The notes under the pieces were generated by a model. The model had not been told where the DNA came from and did no database searches. It saw nothing but the letters and a program-made list of their open reading frames with translations. A stretch of 64,000 nt of DNA, taken from contig OY365815.1 in NCBI GenBank assembly GCA_959347315.1, forward strand, positions 744,001-808,000, given 5' to 3'. The translations under genes were made by a program, and so were the position numbers. The first letter of the stretch is position 1. Each line of letters begins with the position of its first letter. This DNA comes from Bimastos eiseni (lineage: Eukaryota > Annelida > Clitellata > Crassiclitellata > Lumbricidae). Positions 1-9,295 of the stretch are shown piece after piece.

Positions 1-228
1 TTCTAGATACACTGACCCGGACAAGACTACACTGCAGACAAGAGTTTTATTTAAACAGACAGACACGCACCAGTTACTGCACAGCTCATCATTCCATCGC
101 AAACACACATTCACTGGCATTCTGAAATCCCAAATTTTAAGATTTAAGAGATTATCTTCATTTAATTTAGAACGGACTTCGATTACTCATGTAAGACACT
201 ATTTGACAGTCCGATACACAGAGGATAT
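1..228 (+). pseudogene. PLE reverse transcriptase C-terminal piece, cut by window edge
   Basis: This is the 3' part of the RT region, matching 1735-1966 of the next unit with scattered substitutions. It covers the conserved stretch after the catalytic core (residues like FKQTDTHQLLHSSSFH). It ends at the TAG shared by every unit at the motif RYTEDI. The rest of this unit's RT lies upstream of the window. Confidence 0.8.
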
Positions 229-276
229 ATAGCAAACGACTACTAAGGGAAACTAAGACTAACACATGGACCAGAC

Positions 277-870
277 GTGAAAAGAGTCTTAAAACTAAGA
301 ACACCGATAACAATCTTCTCCCTCCCAGGAGTCATTCCGTACAACCCACTATCTATGCGCATATTTTATGAATGGAAGGAAATCCTCATGCAAGATAATA
401 ATACACTGCAGCATTACCGCATAATACCAGCCTACTCTAAATATAGGAACCTAAAAGAATTACTAGCTCCACGTAAAAATAAGCTTATAAAACCCACGCA
501 AAATACTAACATAGGTTCAAACAAATGTAACACACCTTCATGCACACAATCATGCCCATACATAACAGTCTCCAAAACATACTCAAGCACATACACACGC
601 CGCAAGTACACCATAATCAAGCGACTAGGCTGCCAAGGCACTAACACACCCTACCTATAACTTGTAGCGCCTGCAACGAACAATACATAGACCACACACA
701 AGGCAAAGTAGTAGAAGGCCTATTAGAACACATCCACAATATAACGAATGAGCATAATAACCCACTAGCAAACCACTTCAACTCAAACAACCACTCACTA
801 GAAAATGTTACAGTTATGCCAACAGTCACTGTTGCTGCATTAGAAATGGCTCTTTTCAGGCCAACAGCAA
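277..870 (+). pseudogene. PLE linker plus GIY-YIG endonuclease, frameshifted
   Basis: It is homologous to the open 199-codon frames at 2011 and 3731, but this copy lost a base near 655, so the frame ends at 660 just before the endonuclease core. The endonuclease continues in another frame to about 870. The linker has the Cys pairs seen in the other units (CNTPSCTQSC). Confidence 0.75.
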
Positions 871-984
871 TATAATAGGTTGGCCATCTAAGGGTTATTA
901 CGCTTATTTGTTATATTGTGGATGTGTTCTAATAGGCCTTCTATTCGTCCTCATCAAACTCAGCAGCATTGGCACTGCATCGTC

Positions 985-1007
985 GTCATCATTATCATCA
1001 TCCTCAC

Positions 1008-1042
<35 letters not shown>

Positions 1043-1055
1043 CCACCACCACCCC
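985..1055 (+). repeat. CAT/ATC microsatellite in PLE unit
   Basis: A run of CATCAT triplets with short CAC interruptions lies between the endonuclease end and the next RT. The homologous tracts are at 2720-2765 (shortest) and 4440-4505. These explain the His-rich (+) and Asp-rich (-) open frames, which are not genes. Confidence 0.9.
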
Positions 1056-1233
1056 AACCATTACCGCCATGATCACATCCACCAGCACCATTATCATAAG
1101 CATCATCAGACCTCACCCGCCATCTGTGATTCTCTCATCAACGAACTGTGCCCATGCTCAACAATCACCTCGTGATTCGACACCTAACCCTGACCCAGAC
1201 GCTGACCTTAGGCCCTGGCCAACAAACATCCAT

Positions 1234-1966
1234 CATACATTAAGGACGCCTATGACCTCATAAACAGAATCAGAGAAACTACAATAAAACCACACTATAT
1301 CTTAGTCACAGGTGATGTCACAGCATTACATACAGTTATGAACGTAGATACAACCATCACTACTGTAAAAGAATTCTTCCGTAAAAATCCAGAAACTAAC
1401 AGACCAGACGCTGAACTCTTAGAACTCCTCGAAATAGCATTGAAAACTGATGACTTCTCCTTCTGCAACAAACTCTTCCCACAAATGTTTGGGACAGCTA
1501 TGGGGAAGAACCTTTGCATGTAACTTAGCAAACATGTACCTGGTAGAATTTGACCAAAAAGCAATGGAGGCCTTCCGCATTCACCCACTTGACTTCTTCC
1601 GGTTTCTTGACGATATGGCCCGGTACTGTCGAGGAGCTAAAACAATATGAGGCATTTCTAAATTCTTGAATCGCTGACATTACAGTAACCTTAACATACA
1701 ATGACACTGAAATTAACTTCCTTGACACAACGATATCTAGATACACAGACCAGGACAGGACTGCAATGCAGACGAGAGTTTATTTTAAACAGACAGACAC
1801 GCACCAATTACTGCACAGCTCATCATTCCATCCCAAACACACATTCACTGGCATTCTGAAATCCCAAATTTTTAGATTTAAGAGATTATCTTCATTTAAT
1901 TTAGAAAGGACTTCGATTACTCATGTAAGACACTATTTGACAGTCCGTTACACAGAGGATATATAG
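1234..1966 (+). pseudogene. PLE reverse transcriptase, unit 1, frameshifted
   Basis: The RT domain begins near 1234 with a VTGDVTALY-type block, reaches the FGTAMG block near 1490 and the catalytic FLDD block near 1606-1617, and ends at 1966. Two lesions are visible. A frame change directly after GTAMG (near 1505) puts the rest in another frame. An 11-bp deletion just after FLDD, relative to 5070-5080 in the last unit, destroys the next strand of the palm domain. In living PLEs this protein copies element RNA into the chromosome. Confidence 0.85.
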
Positions 1967-2010
1967 CAAACGACTACTACGGGAAACTAAGACTAACACA
2001 TGGACCAGAC

Positions 2011-2610
2011 GTGAAAAGAGTCTTAAAACTAAGAACACCGATAACAATCTCCTCCCTCCCAGTAGTCATTCCGTACAACCCACTATCTATGCGCATATTT
2101 TATGAATGGAAGAAAATCCTCATGCAAGATAATAATACACTGCAGCATTACCGCATAATACCAGCCTACTCTAGAAATAGGAACCTAAAAGAATTACTAA
2201 CTCCACGTAAAAACAAGCCTATAAAATCCACGCAAAATACTAACATAGGTTCAAACAAATGTACCACACCTTTATGCACACAATCATGCCCATACATAAC
2301 AGTCTCCAAAACATACTCAAGCACATACACACGCCGCAAGTACACCATAATCAAGCGACTAGGCTGCCAAGGCACTAACACAATCTACCTAATAACTTGT
2401 GGCGCCTGCAACGAACAATACATAGACCACACACAAGGCAAAGTAGTAGAAGGCCCATTAGAACACATCCACAATATAACGAATCAGCATAATAACCCAC
2501 TAGCAAACCACTTCAACTCAAACAACCACTCACTAGAAAATGTTACAGTTATGCCAACAGTCACTGTTGCTGCATTAGAAATGGCTCTTTTCAGGCCAAC
2601 AGTAATATAA
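2011..2610 (+). CDS. PLE thumb/linker plus GIY-YIG endonuclease frame, unit 1
   Basis: This open frame of 199 codons is only the C-terminal half of the PLE protein. It has a linker, a Cys-rich knuckle (CTTPLCTQSC) and a GIY-YIG-like core starting at TIYLITC, with CxxC at CGAC. The second signature half reads YID where YIG is usual. The Arg-containing helix that normally follows reads VVEGPLEHIH, so the catalytic Arg is not obvious. It ends with an NHSLENV-type block as in other PLE endonucleases. It is probably a dead fragment that happens to be open. Confidence 0.75.
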   Translation: MKRVLKLRTPITISSLPVVIPYNPLSMRIFYEWKKILMQDNNTLQHYRIIPAYSRNRNLKELLTPRKNKPIKSTQNTNIGSNKCTTPLCTQSCPYITVSKTYSSTYTRRKYTIIKRLGCQGTNTIYLITCGACNEQYIDHTQGKVVEGPLEHIHNITNQHNNPLANHFNSNNHSLENVTVMPTVTVAALEMALFRPTVI

Positions 2611-2894
2611 TAGGTAGGCCTTCTATGGGTTATTACGCTTATTTGTGATATTGTGGATGTGTTCTAATAGGCCTTCTATTCGTCCTCATCAAACTCATCA
2701 GCATTGGCATTGCATCGTCGTCATCATTATCCTCACCATCATCATCATCATCATCACCACCACCACCCCAACCATTACCGCCATGATCACATCCACCAGC
2801 ACCATTGTCATAAGCATCATCAGACCTCACCCGCCATCTGTGATTCTCCCATCAACGAACTGTGCCCGTCCTCAACAATCACCTCGTGATTCGA

Positions 2895-2935
2895 CACCTA
2901 ACCCTGACCCTGACCCTGACCCTGACCCTAGGCCC
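2895..2935 (+). repeat. CCCTGA hexamer run in PLE unit 2
   Basis: CCTAAC is followed by four CCCTGA-type hexamers and CCCTAGG. The homologous site at 4635-4663 has three hexamers and that at 1187-1212 is degenerate. The hexamer differs by one base from the common animal telomere repeat CCCTAA. Confidence 0.85.
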
Positions 2936-2953
2936 TGGCCAACAAACATCCAT

Positions 2954-3686
2954 CATACATTAAGGACGCCTATGACTTCATAAACAGAATCAGAGAAACT
3001 ACAATAAAACCACACTATATCTTAGTCACAGGTGATGTCACAGCATTACATACAGATATGAACGTAGATACAACCATCACTACTGTAAAAGAATTCTTCC
3101 GTAAAAATCCAAAAACTAACAGACCAGACGCTGAACTCTTAGAAATCCTCGAAATAGCAATGAAAACTGATGACTTCTCCTTCTGCAACAAACTCTTCCC
3201 ACAAATGTTTGGGACAGCTATGGGGAAGAACCTTTGCATGTAACTTAGCAAACATGTACCTGGTAGAATTTGACCAAAAAGCAATGGAGGCCTTCCACAT
3301 TCACCCACTTGACTTCTTCCGGTTTCTTGACGATATGGCCCGGTACTGTCGAGGAGCTAAAACAATATGAGGCATTTCTAAATTCTTGAATCGCTGACAT
3401 TACAGTAACCTTAACATACAATGACACTGAAATTAACTTCCTTGACACAACGATATCTAGATACACAGACCAGGACAGGACTGCAATGCAGACGAGAGTT
3501 TATTTTAAACAGACAGACACGCACCAATTACTGCACAGCTCATCATTCCATCCCAAACACACATTCACTGGCATTCTGAAATCCCAAATTTTTAGATTTA
3601 AGAGATTATCTTCATTTAATTTAGAAAGGACTTCGATTACTCATGTAAGACACTATTTGACAGTCCGATACACAGAGGATATATAG
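2954..3686 (+). pseudogene. PLE reverse transcriptase, unit 2, frameshifted
   Basis: It has the same structure as the unit 1 RT. The frame breaks after the GTAMG block (near 3225), and the same 11-bp deletion follows FLDD (near 3335). These shared lesions show that units 1 and 2 descend from one damaged copy. Confidence 0.85.
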
Positions 3687-3730
3687 CAAACGACTACTAA
3701 GGGAAACTAAGACTAACACATGGACCAGAC

Positions 3731-4330
3731 GTGAAAAGAGTCTTAAAACTAAGAACACCGATAACAATCTCCTCCCTCCCAGTAGTCATTCCGTACAACC
3801 CACTATCTATGCGCATATTTTATGAATGGAAGAAAATCCTCATGCAAGATAATAATACACTGCAGCATTACCGCATAATACCAGCCCATTCTAGAAATAG
3901 GAACCTAAAAGAATTACTAACTCCACGTAAAAACAAGCCTATAAAACACACGCAAAATACTAACATAGGTTCAAACAAATGTACCACACCTTTATGCACA
4001 CAATCATGCCCATACATAGCAGTCTCCAAAACATACTCAAGCACATACACACGCCGCAAGTACACCATAATCAAGCGACTAGGCTGCCAAGGCACTAACA
4101 CAATCTACCTAATAACTTGTGGCGCCTGCAACGAACAATACATAGACCACACACAAGGCAAAGTAGTAGAAGGCCCATTAGAACACATCCACAATATAAC
4201 GAATCAGCATAATAACCCACTAGCAAACCACTTCAACTCAAACAACCACTCACTAGAAAATGTTACAGTTATGCCAACAGTCACTGTTGCTGCATTAGAA
4301 ATGGCTCTTTTCAGGCCAACAGCAATATAA
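3731..4330 (+). CDS. PLE thumb/linker plus GIY-YIG endonuclease frame, unit 2
   Basis: This 199-codon open frame is almost identical to that at 2011, with a few substitutions (for example YSRNRN to HSRNRN and YITVSK to YIAVSK). It has the same altered second signature (YID) and lacks a clear catalytic Arg. It is the C-terminal half of a PLE protein with no intact RT in front. Confidence 0.75.
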   Translation: MKRVLKLRTPITISSLPVVIPYNPLSMRIFYEWKKILMQDNNTLQHYRIIPAHSRNRNLKELLTPRKNKPIKHTQNTNIGSNKCTTPLCTQSCPYIAVSKTYSSTYTRRKYTIIKRLGCQGTNTIYLITCGACNEQYIDHTQGKVVEGPLEHIHNITNQHNNPLANHFNSNNHSLENVTVMPTVTVAALEMALFRPTAI

Positions 4331-4456
4331 TAGGTAGGCCTTCTATGGGTTATTACGCTTATTTGTTATATTGTGGATGTGTTCTAATAGGCCTTCTATT
4401 CGTCCTCATCAAACTCATCAGCATTGGCACTGCATCGTCGTCATCATTATCCTCAC

Positions 4457-4494
<38 letters not shown>

Positions 4495-4689
4495 CCACCA
4501 CCACCCCAACCATTACCGCCATGATCACATCCACCAGCACCATTGTCATAAGCATCATCAGACCTCACCCGCCATCTGTGATTCTCCCATCAACGAACTG
4601 TGCCCGTCCTCAACAATCACCTCGTGATTCGACACCTAACCCTGACCCTGACCCTGACCCTAGGCCCTGGCCAACAAACATCCATCATA

Positions 4690-5430
4690 CATTAAGGACG
4701 CCTATGACTTCATAAACAGAATCAGAGACACTACAATAAAACCACACTATATCTTAGTCACAGGTGATGTCACAGCATTATATACAGATATGAACGTAGA
4801 TAGAACCATCACTACTGTAAAAGAATTCTTCCGTAAAAATCCAAAAACTAACAGACCAGACGCTGAACTCTTAGAACTCCTCGAAATAGCAATGAAAACT
4901 GATGACTTCTCCTTCTGCAACAAACTCTTCCCACAAATGTTTGGGACAGCTATGGGGGAAGAACCTTTGCACGTAACTTAGCAAACATGTACCTGGTAGA
5001 ATTTGACCAAAAAGCAATGGAGGCCTTCCACATTCACCCACTTGACTTCTTCCGGTTTCTTGACGATATCTCCTTCATATGGCCCGTTACTGTCGAGGAG
5101 CTAAAACAATATGAGGCATTTCTAAATTCTTTAATCCCTGACATTACAGTAACCTTAACATACAATGACACTGAAATTAACTTCCTTGACACAACGATTT
5201 CTAGATACACAGACCAGGACAGGACTACACTGCAGACGAGAGTTTATTTTAAACAGACAGACACGCACCAATTACTGCACAGCTCATCATTCCATCCCAA
5301 ACACACATTCACTGGCATTCTGAAATCCAAAATTTTAAGATTTAAGAGATTATCTTCATTTAATTTAGTACGGACTTCGATTACTCATGTAAGACACTAT
5401 TTGACAGTCCGATACACAGAGGATATATAG
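4690..5430 (+). pseudogene. PLE reverse transcriptase, last unit, least damaged
   Basis: This is the best-preserved RT. From 4987 the frame is open for 147 codons through the catalytic motif FLDDISFIW and the INFLDTTISRY block. It still has the frame break at GTAMG, here with one extra G near 4956 compared with the other units. The first half is read in one frame (from 4790) and the second in another. The unit stops at 5434, four bases past the TAG, where Polinton-like DNA begins, so its endonuclease is absent. Confidence 0.85.
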
Positions 5431-5435
5431 CAAAG

Positions 5436-5672
5436 AAATGTAAATACGTGAAGAAGAATGTCGTCAAGAAATCTATCACTCACGAAGACTACAAAGATTG
5501 CCTAGTCACCAAGAGAGAACAATTGAGAAAGATGAATGTCATTCGATCGCATCTTCACGATATCTACACCGAAGAAGTTATCAAGGTAGCTCTTTCAGCG
5601 GATGATGACAAACGAGTGATTCAGCAAGATGGCATCCACACTTCAGCATATGGACATTATTCTATAATATAA
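5436..5672 (+). pseudogene. C-terminal end of protein-primed DNA polymerase B
   Basis: About 78 codons match the tail of Polinton PolB, including the runs MNVIRSHLHDIYTEE and LSADDDKRV and a final AYGHY block before TAA. The polymerase palm and exonuclease are missing because the PLE array abuts at 5434. The apparent start at 5448 is not real: the homologous frame runs back to the junction. Confidence 0.7.
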
Positions 5673-5738
5673 AATGAGTGTTAAACATATCTATGTCGAG
5701 GGCGTAATGCTACCTAATATTGTTTATCGAACATAGTT

Positions 5739-5990
5739 CTAATTGAAGCGGCTAAAAAACTAAACATAAATAATTTCAGAGGAGTATTTCTGAGAGATGA
5801 ACTGCCGAAGAAGCCAAGAGCGAACGAGTGCGGAATTCTCAATCTGGACGATTGTGATGGCAGAGGAGCGCAATGGACATGTTGGATCAAGTGCGTTAAT
5901 GATAAAATTTATTTCGACAGCTACGGGCTACCTGCTCCTACGGAATTGATAAAATATCTACAAAGACCGCTGTTTATCCGCAGTTGCTAG
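5739..5990 (+). pseudogene. Adenain-like cysteine protease, truncated
   Basis: One open stretch matches the N-terminal two thirds of the maturation protease shared by adenoviruses and Polintons. It has an ECGILNLD block, then a Trp-rich strand (AQWTCW), then YFDSYGLPAP. The position before the first Trp, where the catalytic His normally sits, is Gln. The Asp of YFDSYG is present. The C-terminal part with the catalytic Cys is missing because the frame runs into sequence that belongs to the next gene on the other strand. The protein is inactive as it stands. Confidence 0.7.
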
Positions 5991-6259
5991 AAACGGTAAA
6001 ATAGCGCCGATAAAGCCGCCTTCGACTTTGGCATTATGTATCAATTGCGTTTTACTCATTTTTATAGTCGCGCCTTTCCCCCCTGATACGCCTCAGCTAA
6101 CTTGTTAACCTGCGTCTGTGTAAGAGCTAAAACGTTGGTTCCATTTAAATCGTTGTGCTTTAATCCAATGCTAACGCCGGTTCCCGCTTTTAGAGATCTT
6201 TTGATTTTGTCTTTTTGTCCTTCCGACATATTAACTTTGACATTTGTGTATCGGCTCAT
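5990..6259 (-). pseudogene. Small core-like (pX-type) protein
   Basis: The frame starts at 6259 with a stop at 6062-6064 after 65 codons. The homologous reading continues past that stop to about 5990 with a Gly/hydrophobic stretch (GGFIGAILPFLA). The open part has the LSEGQKDKI block and an ALTQTQVNKLAEAY helix found in small basic/hydrophobic proteins of adintovirus-like elements. The C-terminal half is cut where it meets the protease fragment. The assignment to a virion core protein is from family resemblance only. Confidence 0.6.
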
Positions 6260-6283
6260 TTTTTTATAAAACTATAAAAACTT

Positions 6284-7075
6284 TTAAGCCTCTCGTATAT
6301 GAAACCTCAGCGCTAATTCATCACCTCGTAGATTAATTAGTTGGCCATTTTGGTCTGTGAGAGACGTTTCCATCGTCCAAATCGTGGATAGCGTGATTGG
6401 AAGATATATCAAATTCCCAGGCGTTTTGATAATCTTATATCTGGGCCCTACATTCGGGAAAAAGGAATGAATTATATTATCAGTCGTTCTGTTGCTATTG
6501 GAAGTCCCGATGATATCGCTCGTTACTCTCAGATTACTGACACTCATCATGTCCACTATATTCTCCGATTCTTGGTACCCTGCTGAATAACGCCGCCTGT
6601 CGAAACCGGGGACATTTCCGATAGAGTTCAACGTCCAGAAATCGACCATGTAATTATCCGCTAGATGTACAACAGTCTTTAACGTATTGCTGTTTGCTTC
6701 TATCTTAATATTGTATTCTTCGTAAACCTTATCATAATGGTCGTTTTCTTTCATGATTCTCTGGACGTATTCGTTAATATCTGTAATTTCATAGCAGCCC
6801 TCGGGAATGGTTACAGTAACCCACATACCTCCACCATTCGGCCAATACGAAAGATTGTTGTTAGTCGCGTCGATGTTTGGAAATGAAAAATATGTTTCCA
6901 GATTGACAAGAGCCATCTCGTACTTTTTATCTTTATCGAACTGAATCAACGGATTGAATCGAGTCCTTATTCGCGAACTCTTATCACTCAATAATATGTA
7001 AAACGACGACTTTGACTCTGTGTAACGAGCGATCTTTTCGGTATAGTCTGCAATCTTTTGTAGAAGCGATTCCAT
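6284..7075 (-). CDS. Polinton-associated protein, putative minor capsid/penton-like
   Basis: This is an intact 263-codon frame, the longest undamaged one of the element. It begins with a short helix (MESLLQKIADYTEKIARY), then YILLSDKSSRIRTRF and a KYEMALVNLETY block, then GCYEITDINEYVQR. Near the end it has FFPNVGPRYKII and LRGDELALRFHIRE. Proteins of this pattern are common next to the packaging ATPase in Polinton/adintovirus elements of invertebrates. A jelly-roll minor capsid role is likely but I infer it from context. It ends 25 bp before the next minus-strand gene starts, as in a compact virus-like operon. Confidence 0.7.
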   Translation of the reverse strand: MESLLQKIADYTEKIARYTESKSSFYILLSDKSSRIRTRFNPLIQFDKDKKYEMALVNLETYFSFPNIDATNNNLSYWPNGGGMWVTVTIPEGCYEITDINEYVQRIMKENDHYDKVYEEYNIKIEANSNTLKTVVHLADNYMVDFWTLNSIGNVPGFDRRRYSAGYQESENIVDMMSVSNLRVTSDIIGTSNSNRTTDNIIHSFFPNVGPRYKIIKTPGNLIYLPITLSTIWTMETSLTDQNGQLINLRGDELALRFHIREA

Positions 7076-7114
7076 TTTTATAATATAAAATATTTAAAAA
7101 AATAGAATGTAGAA

Positions 7115-7856
7115 TTAATTGAAACCACATCTATACTTGCCGTTCTTCATATTACTAGTCTGAGCTATCACTACAGATCCATGAGGTTGCTCCCAGGCTG
7201 TTTCACATAGTTTCTTAAACTCATCCTTAGACATGTTTGTACTTACGTGATCGTGGTAAATGTGATTAATATTTTTCTGGTCTTGAGGAAACAGGCAGAT
7301 AAAGTTTGCGTTCTCTCTGATCGTCTGTCTAGGTAGTTTGAAATAATTTTGAGCGAGGTAGAAGCAGTCAACGTTGCTATGCCTTCCTCGGATGTAGTAG
7401 GTCTCACATTTGCTTTGCTTTTCTAACTGTAAATCATCGAAAATCATCAGGTTCTTCTTGTCGCGGTTCAAGTCTCTCGGATCTGGCACGTCTTCATACG
7501 ATTCGAAGAACTTATTGCAGATATCAGATTTTTTATACAAGTGTTTAGCCATTGCCTCAACTACTAAGGCCGGCGGAACATTTAGTCTCATGGTCTCGTC
7601 TTGGCAATTGAATAGCCCGATGATGGATTCTTTCGGTATTTTTCCTCAAATGCTTGTTTGAGTATTTTATACTCTGGTTGAATACTTGCGGATTGTCGTA
7701 GTCTAGCCATCCTGGTCTTAGAAGTAGGTTCAACAATAGAGTCGTCATACAGCATCCAGACATTCCTACGATTAACCCTCTTATACTTCTAGGTAAAAGA
7801 GGATTATTGAATCTCTTAGATAATATGTCGTTCCACGATAAATCTTTGACTTCCAT
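7115..7856 (-). pseudogene. FtsK/HerA-type genome packaging ATPase, broken
   Basis: Two overlapping frames together cover the ATPase. The N-terminal part (7856 down to about 7600) has the P-loop region GLIVGMSGCCMTTLLLNLLL, followed by RPGWLDYDN. The C-terminal part (about 7591 to 7115) has a Walker B-like LMIFDDL and a QNYFKLPRQTIRENANF sensor block. In the P-loop the usual Gly-Lys pair reads Cys-Met, so the phosphate-binding Lys is lost. A frameshift near 7600-7640 separates the halves. Such ATPases drive DNA into capsids. Confidence 0.8.
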
Positions 7857-7871
7857 TTTAAATATATCTAA

Positions 7872-8390
7872 TTGTATTTAAAGTGCAAAACTCGTACTGA
7901 AACTAAAAATATTCAAAGTGTTACAACGAAGAATGGAAGGTCAATGCTTAGAGGCATATGTGATATATGTGGAGAGACAAAGACACAATTCGTGAAGTCT
8001 TTTGAAGGGGGTGATTTAGTTGGATCTTTAAATTCGGTTACCGGCGGTATTAAGTTGCCGTTGGCTAAATATCCAGGTGAGATGCACTTGCAGGGACATT
8101 CGTTTACTGGTCCTGGTACTAGACTTGATTTGAGGCTGAATTCCGATGGAACTCCTAAGGATTGGTCGAAGCCCGTCAATAGAGTCGACAACGCTGCATT
8201 TCATCACGATTTAGGTTACGGCCAGCACGCGGATACGGCTTCTAGGAATGTCGCCGATAGAACGATGGTTAATGAATTGAACTATATTCCTATTCCTAGC
8301 TTACGAGAGCTTATAGAAAGAAGTCTTGTCAGACCTATATTATCTACCAAAGCTAGTCTCGGGTTAGGTTTAAAAAAAAGCCTAAGATTA
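7872..8390 (+). CDS. Zinc-ribbon plus phospholipase A2-like (VP1-type) protein
   Basis: The frame opens with a degenerate zinc ribbon (CDICGET; the first Cys pair has lost one Cys). It continues into a phospholipase A2-like domain with Ca-loop motif FTGPGTRLD, the RVDNAAFHHDLGYGQH helix containing the His-Asp pair, and a further Asp in NVADRTM. This parvovirus-type PLA2 domain is known from capsid-associated proteins of parvoviruses and adintovirus-like elements, where it helps membrane passage. No start codon is convincing. The frame runs without a stop into integrase sequence, so this may be a deletion fusion. Confidence 0.7.
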
Positions 8391-9294
8391 CAATGGCCCG
8401 ATGAATTAGCTGAGGAGTTGCATAACCCCATAGTAAGACGTTTTAGAAAGAGGAAGGTGTACGTTGGTGGAATAGATGAAATATGGGCTGCTGATTTCGT
8501 CGAAATGCAGGGTTTCACTAAAGATAACGATGGCGAAATACTTACTAACCGTAATAGATGTGTTAGTACGGTTGGATTGTACCATTAAATGATAAGAGTG
8601 GAAAATCTACGGCTAGTGGCTTCGTGAAAATATTCGAAAGCGGTAGAAGACCAGGCAAGATTTGGGCGGATAAAGGTAAAGAATTTTATAATAAAGACGT
8701 TAAGAAATTAGTCGAGTTGTATTCTAAGGAGAACGAAGAAAAGTTGTGCGCTGTTGAGCGTTGGAATAGAACAATGCGTGAAAAAATGTTCTAGTATTTT
8801 ACAGCTAATTCAACTAGACGATATATCGATGCGTTGGATGAAATGGTTAGTAGTTATAATGAAACTAGGCATTTATCCATTAAAATGACACCCTCTAAAG
8901 CTGGTTTGAAAATGAATGAAAAGGTAGTTTGGATGCACTTATACGGTGATGAGATCTCGGAACCTATTATACCCAGGTTTGCGATCGGTGATAAAGTTAG
9001 AATAACGAAGAAGAGGAACATCTTTGAAAAAGGTTTTACACCGAGATGGACGGAAGGATCTTCACAATTTAAAAGATTGAATACACGGATCCACCAACTT
9101 ATGAGATCGCTGATCATAATGGTGAGGAAATACAGGGATCATTTTACGAACAGGAGCTACAAAAGACTACTCAAAAAGTATTTAGAATAGAAAAAGTTAT
9201 CAGGAAACGAGGAAACAAATCGCTGGTGAAATGGTTGGGTTGCCCTGAGTCATTTAATTCATGGATTGATAATGAAGACTTGGTCGTCACGTGA
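8391..9294 (+). pseudogene. Polinton-type DDE integrase with chromodomain, broken
   Basis: The integrase core begins at WPDELAEELHNP. The three catalytic acidic positions are visible: Asp in WAADFVEM, Asp in WADKGKEF and Glu in VERWNRTM. Downstream are an IGDKVRITKK block and a chromodomain-like tail (FRIEKVIRKRGNKSLVKWLG, then SFNSWIDNEDL) ending at TGA 9292. The N-terminal HHCC zinc region is absent. Damage includes frame changes near 8537 and 8577, a TAG at 8792-8794 and a frame change near 9058. Confidence 0.85.
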
Positions 9295-9295
9295 T

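Larger units (their letters stand above)
1..5434 (+). mobile_element. Tandem array of Penelope-like retroelement (PLE) units
   Basis: The same block recurs head to tail. The TCTAG site at 2 recurs at 1736, 3456 and 5200, giving spacings of 1734, 1720 and 1744. The window opens inside one unit and the array stops inside the reverse transcriptase of the last. Each unit reads RT, then a linker, then a GIY-YIG endonuclease, then about 350 bp of non-coding DNA with a CAT microsatellite, a stretch of CCCTGA-like hexamers and the next RT. This RT-then-endonuclease order is typical of Penelope-like elements, which often form partial tandem arrays. Most of the length variation comes from the microsatellite. 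All units carry frameshifts, so none can encode the full protein. Units are very similar to each other, so amplification looks fairly recent. Confidence 0.9.
5435..9295. mobile_element. Decayed Polinton/Maverick or adintovirus-like element
   Basis: Seven neighbouring fragments resemble genes of Polinton-type DNA elements: PolB C-terminus (+), adenain-like protease (+), small core-like protein (-), putative minor capsid protein (-), packaging ATPase (-), PLA2-like protein (+) and integrase with chromodomain (+). Intact elements are roughly 10-20 kb. This one is 3.9 kb, lacks most of PolB and shows no major capsid gene. I found no terminal inverted repeats. It is an endogenous remnant with several frameshifts and stops. 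Confidence 0.85.

Noticed and set aside
2665..2706. Hammerhead ribozyme core on the minus strand (CTGATGAG...GAA)
   Set aside because: PLEs often carry hammerheads, and the words look right, but stem I does not pair, the A-U pair at the base of stem III is missing, unit 0 has CTGCTGAG instead, and the strand is opposite to the RT.
904..4715. His-rich, Ile-rich and Asp-rich small frames
   Set aside because: They are translations of the CAT microsatellite inside the PLE units.
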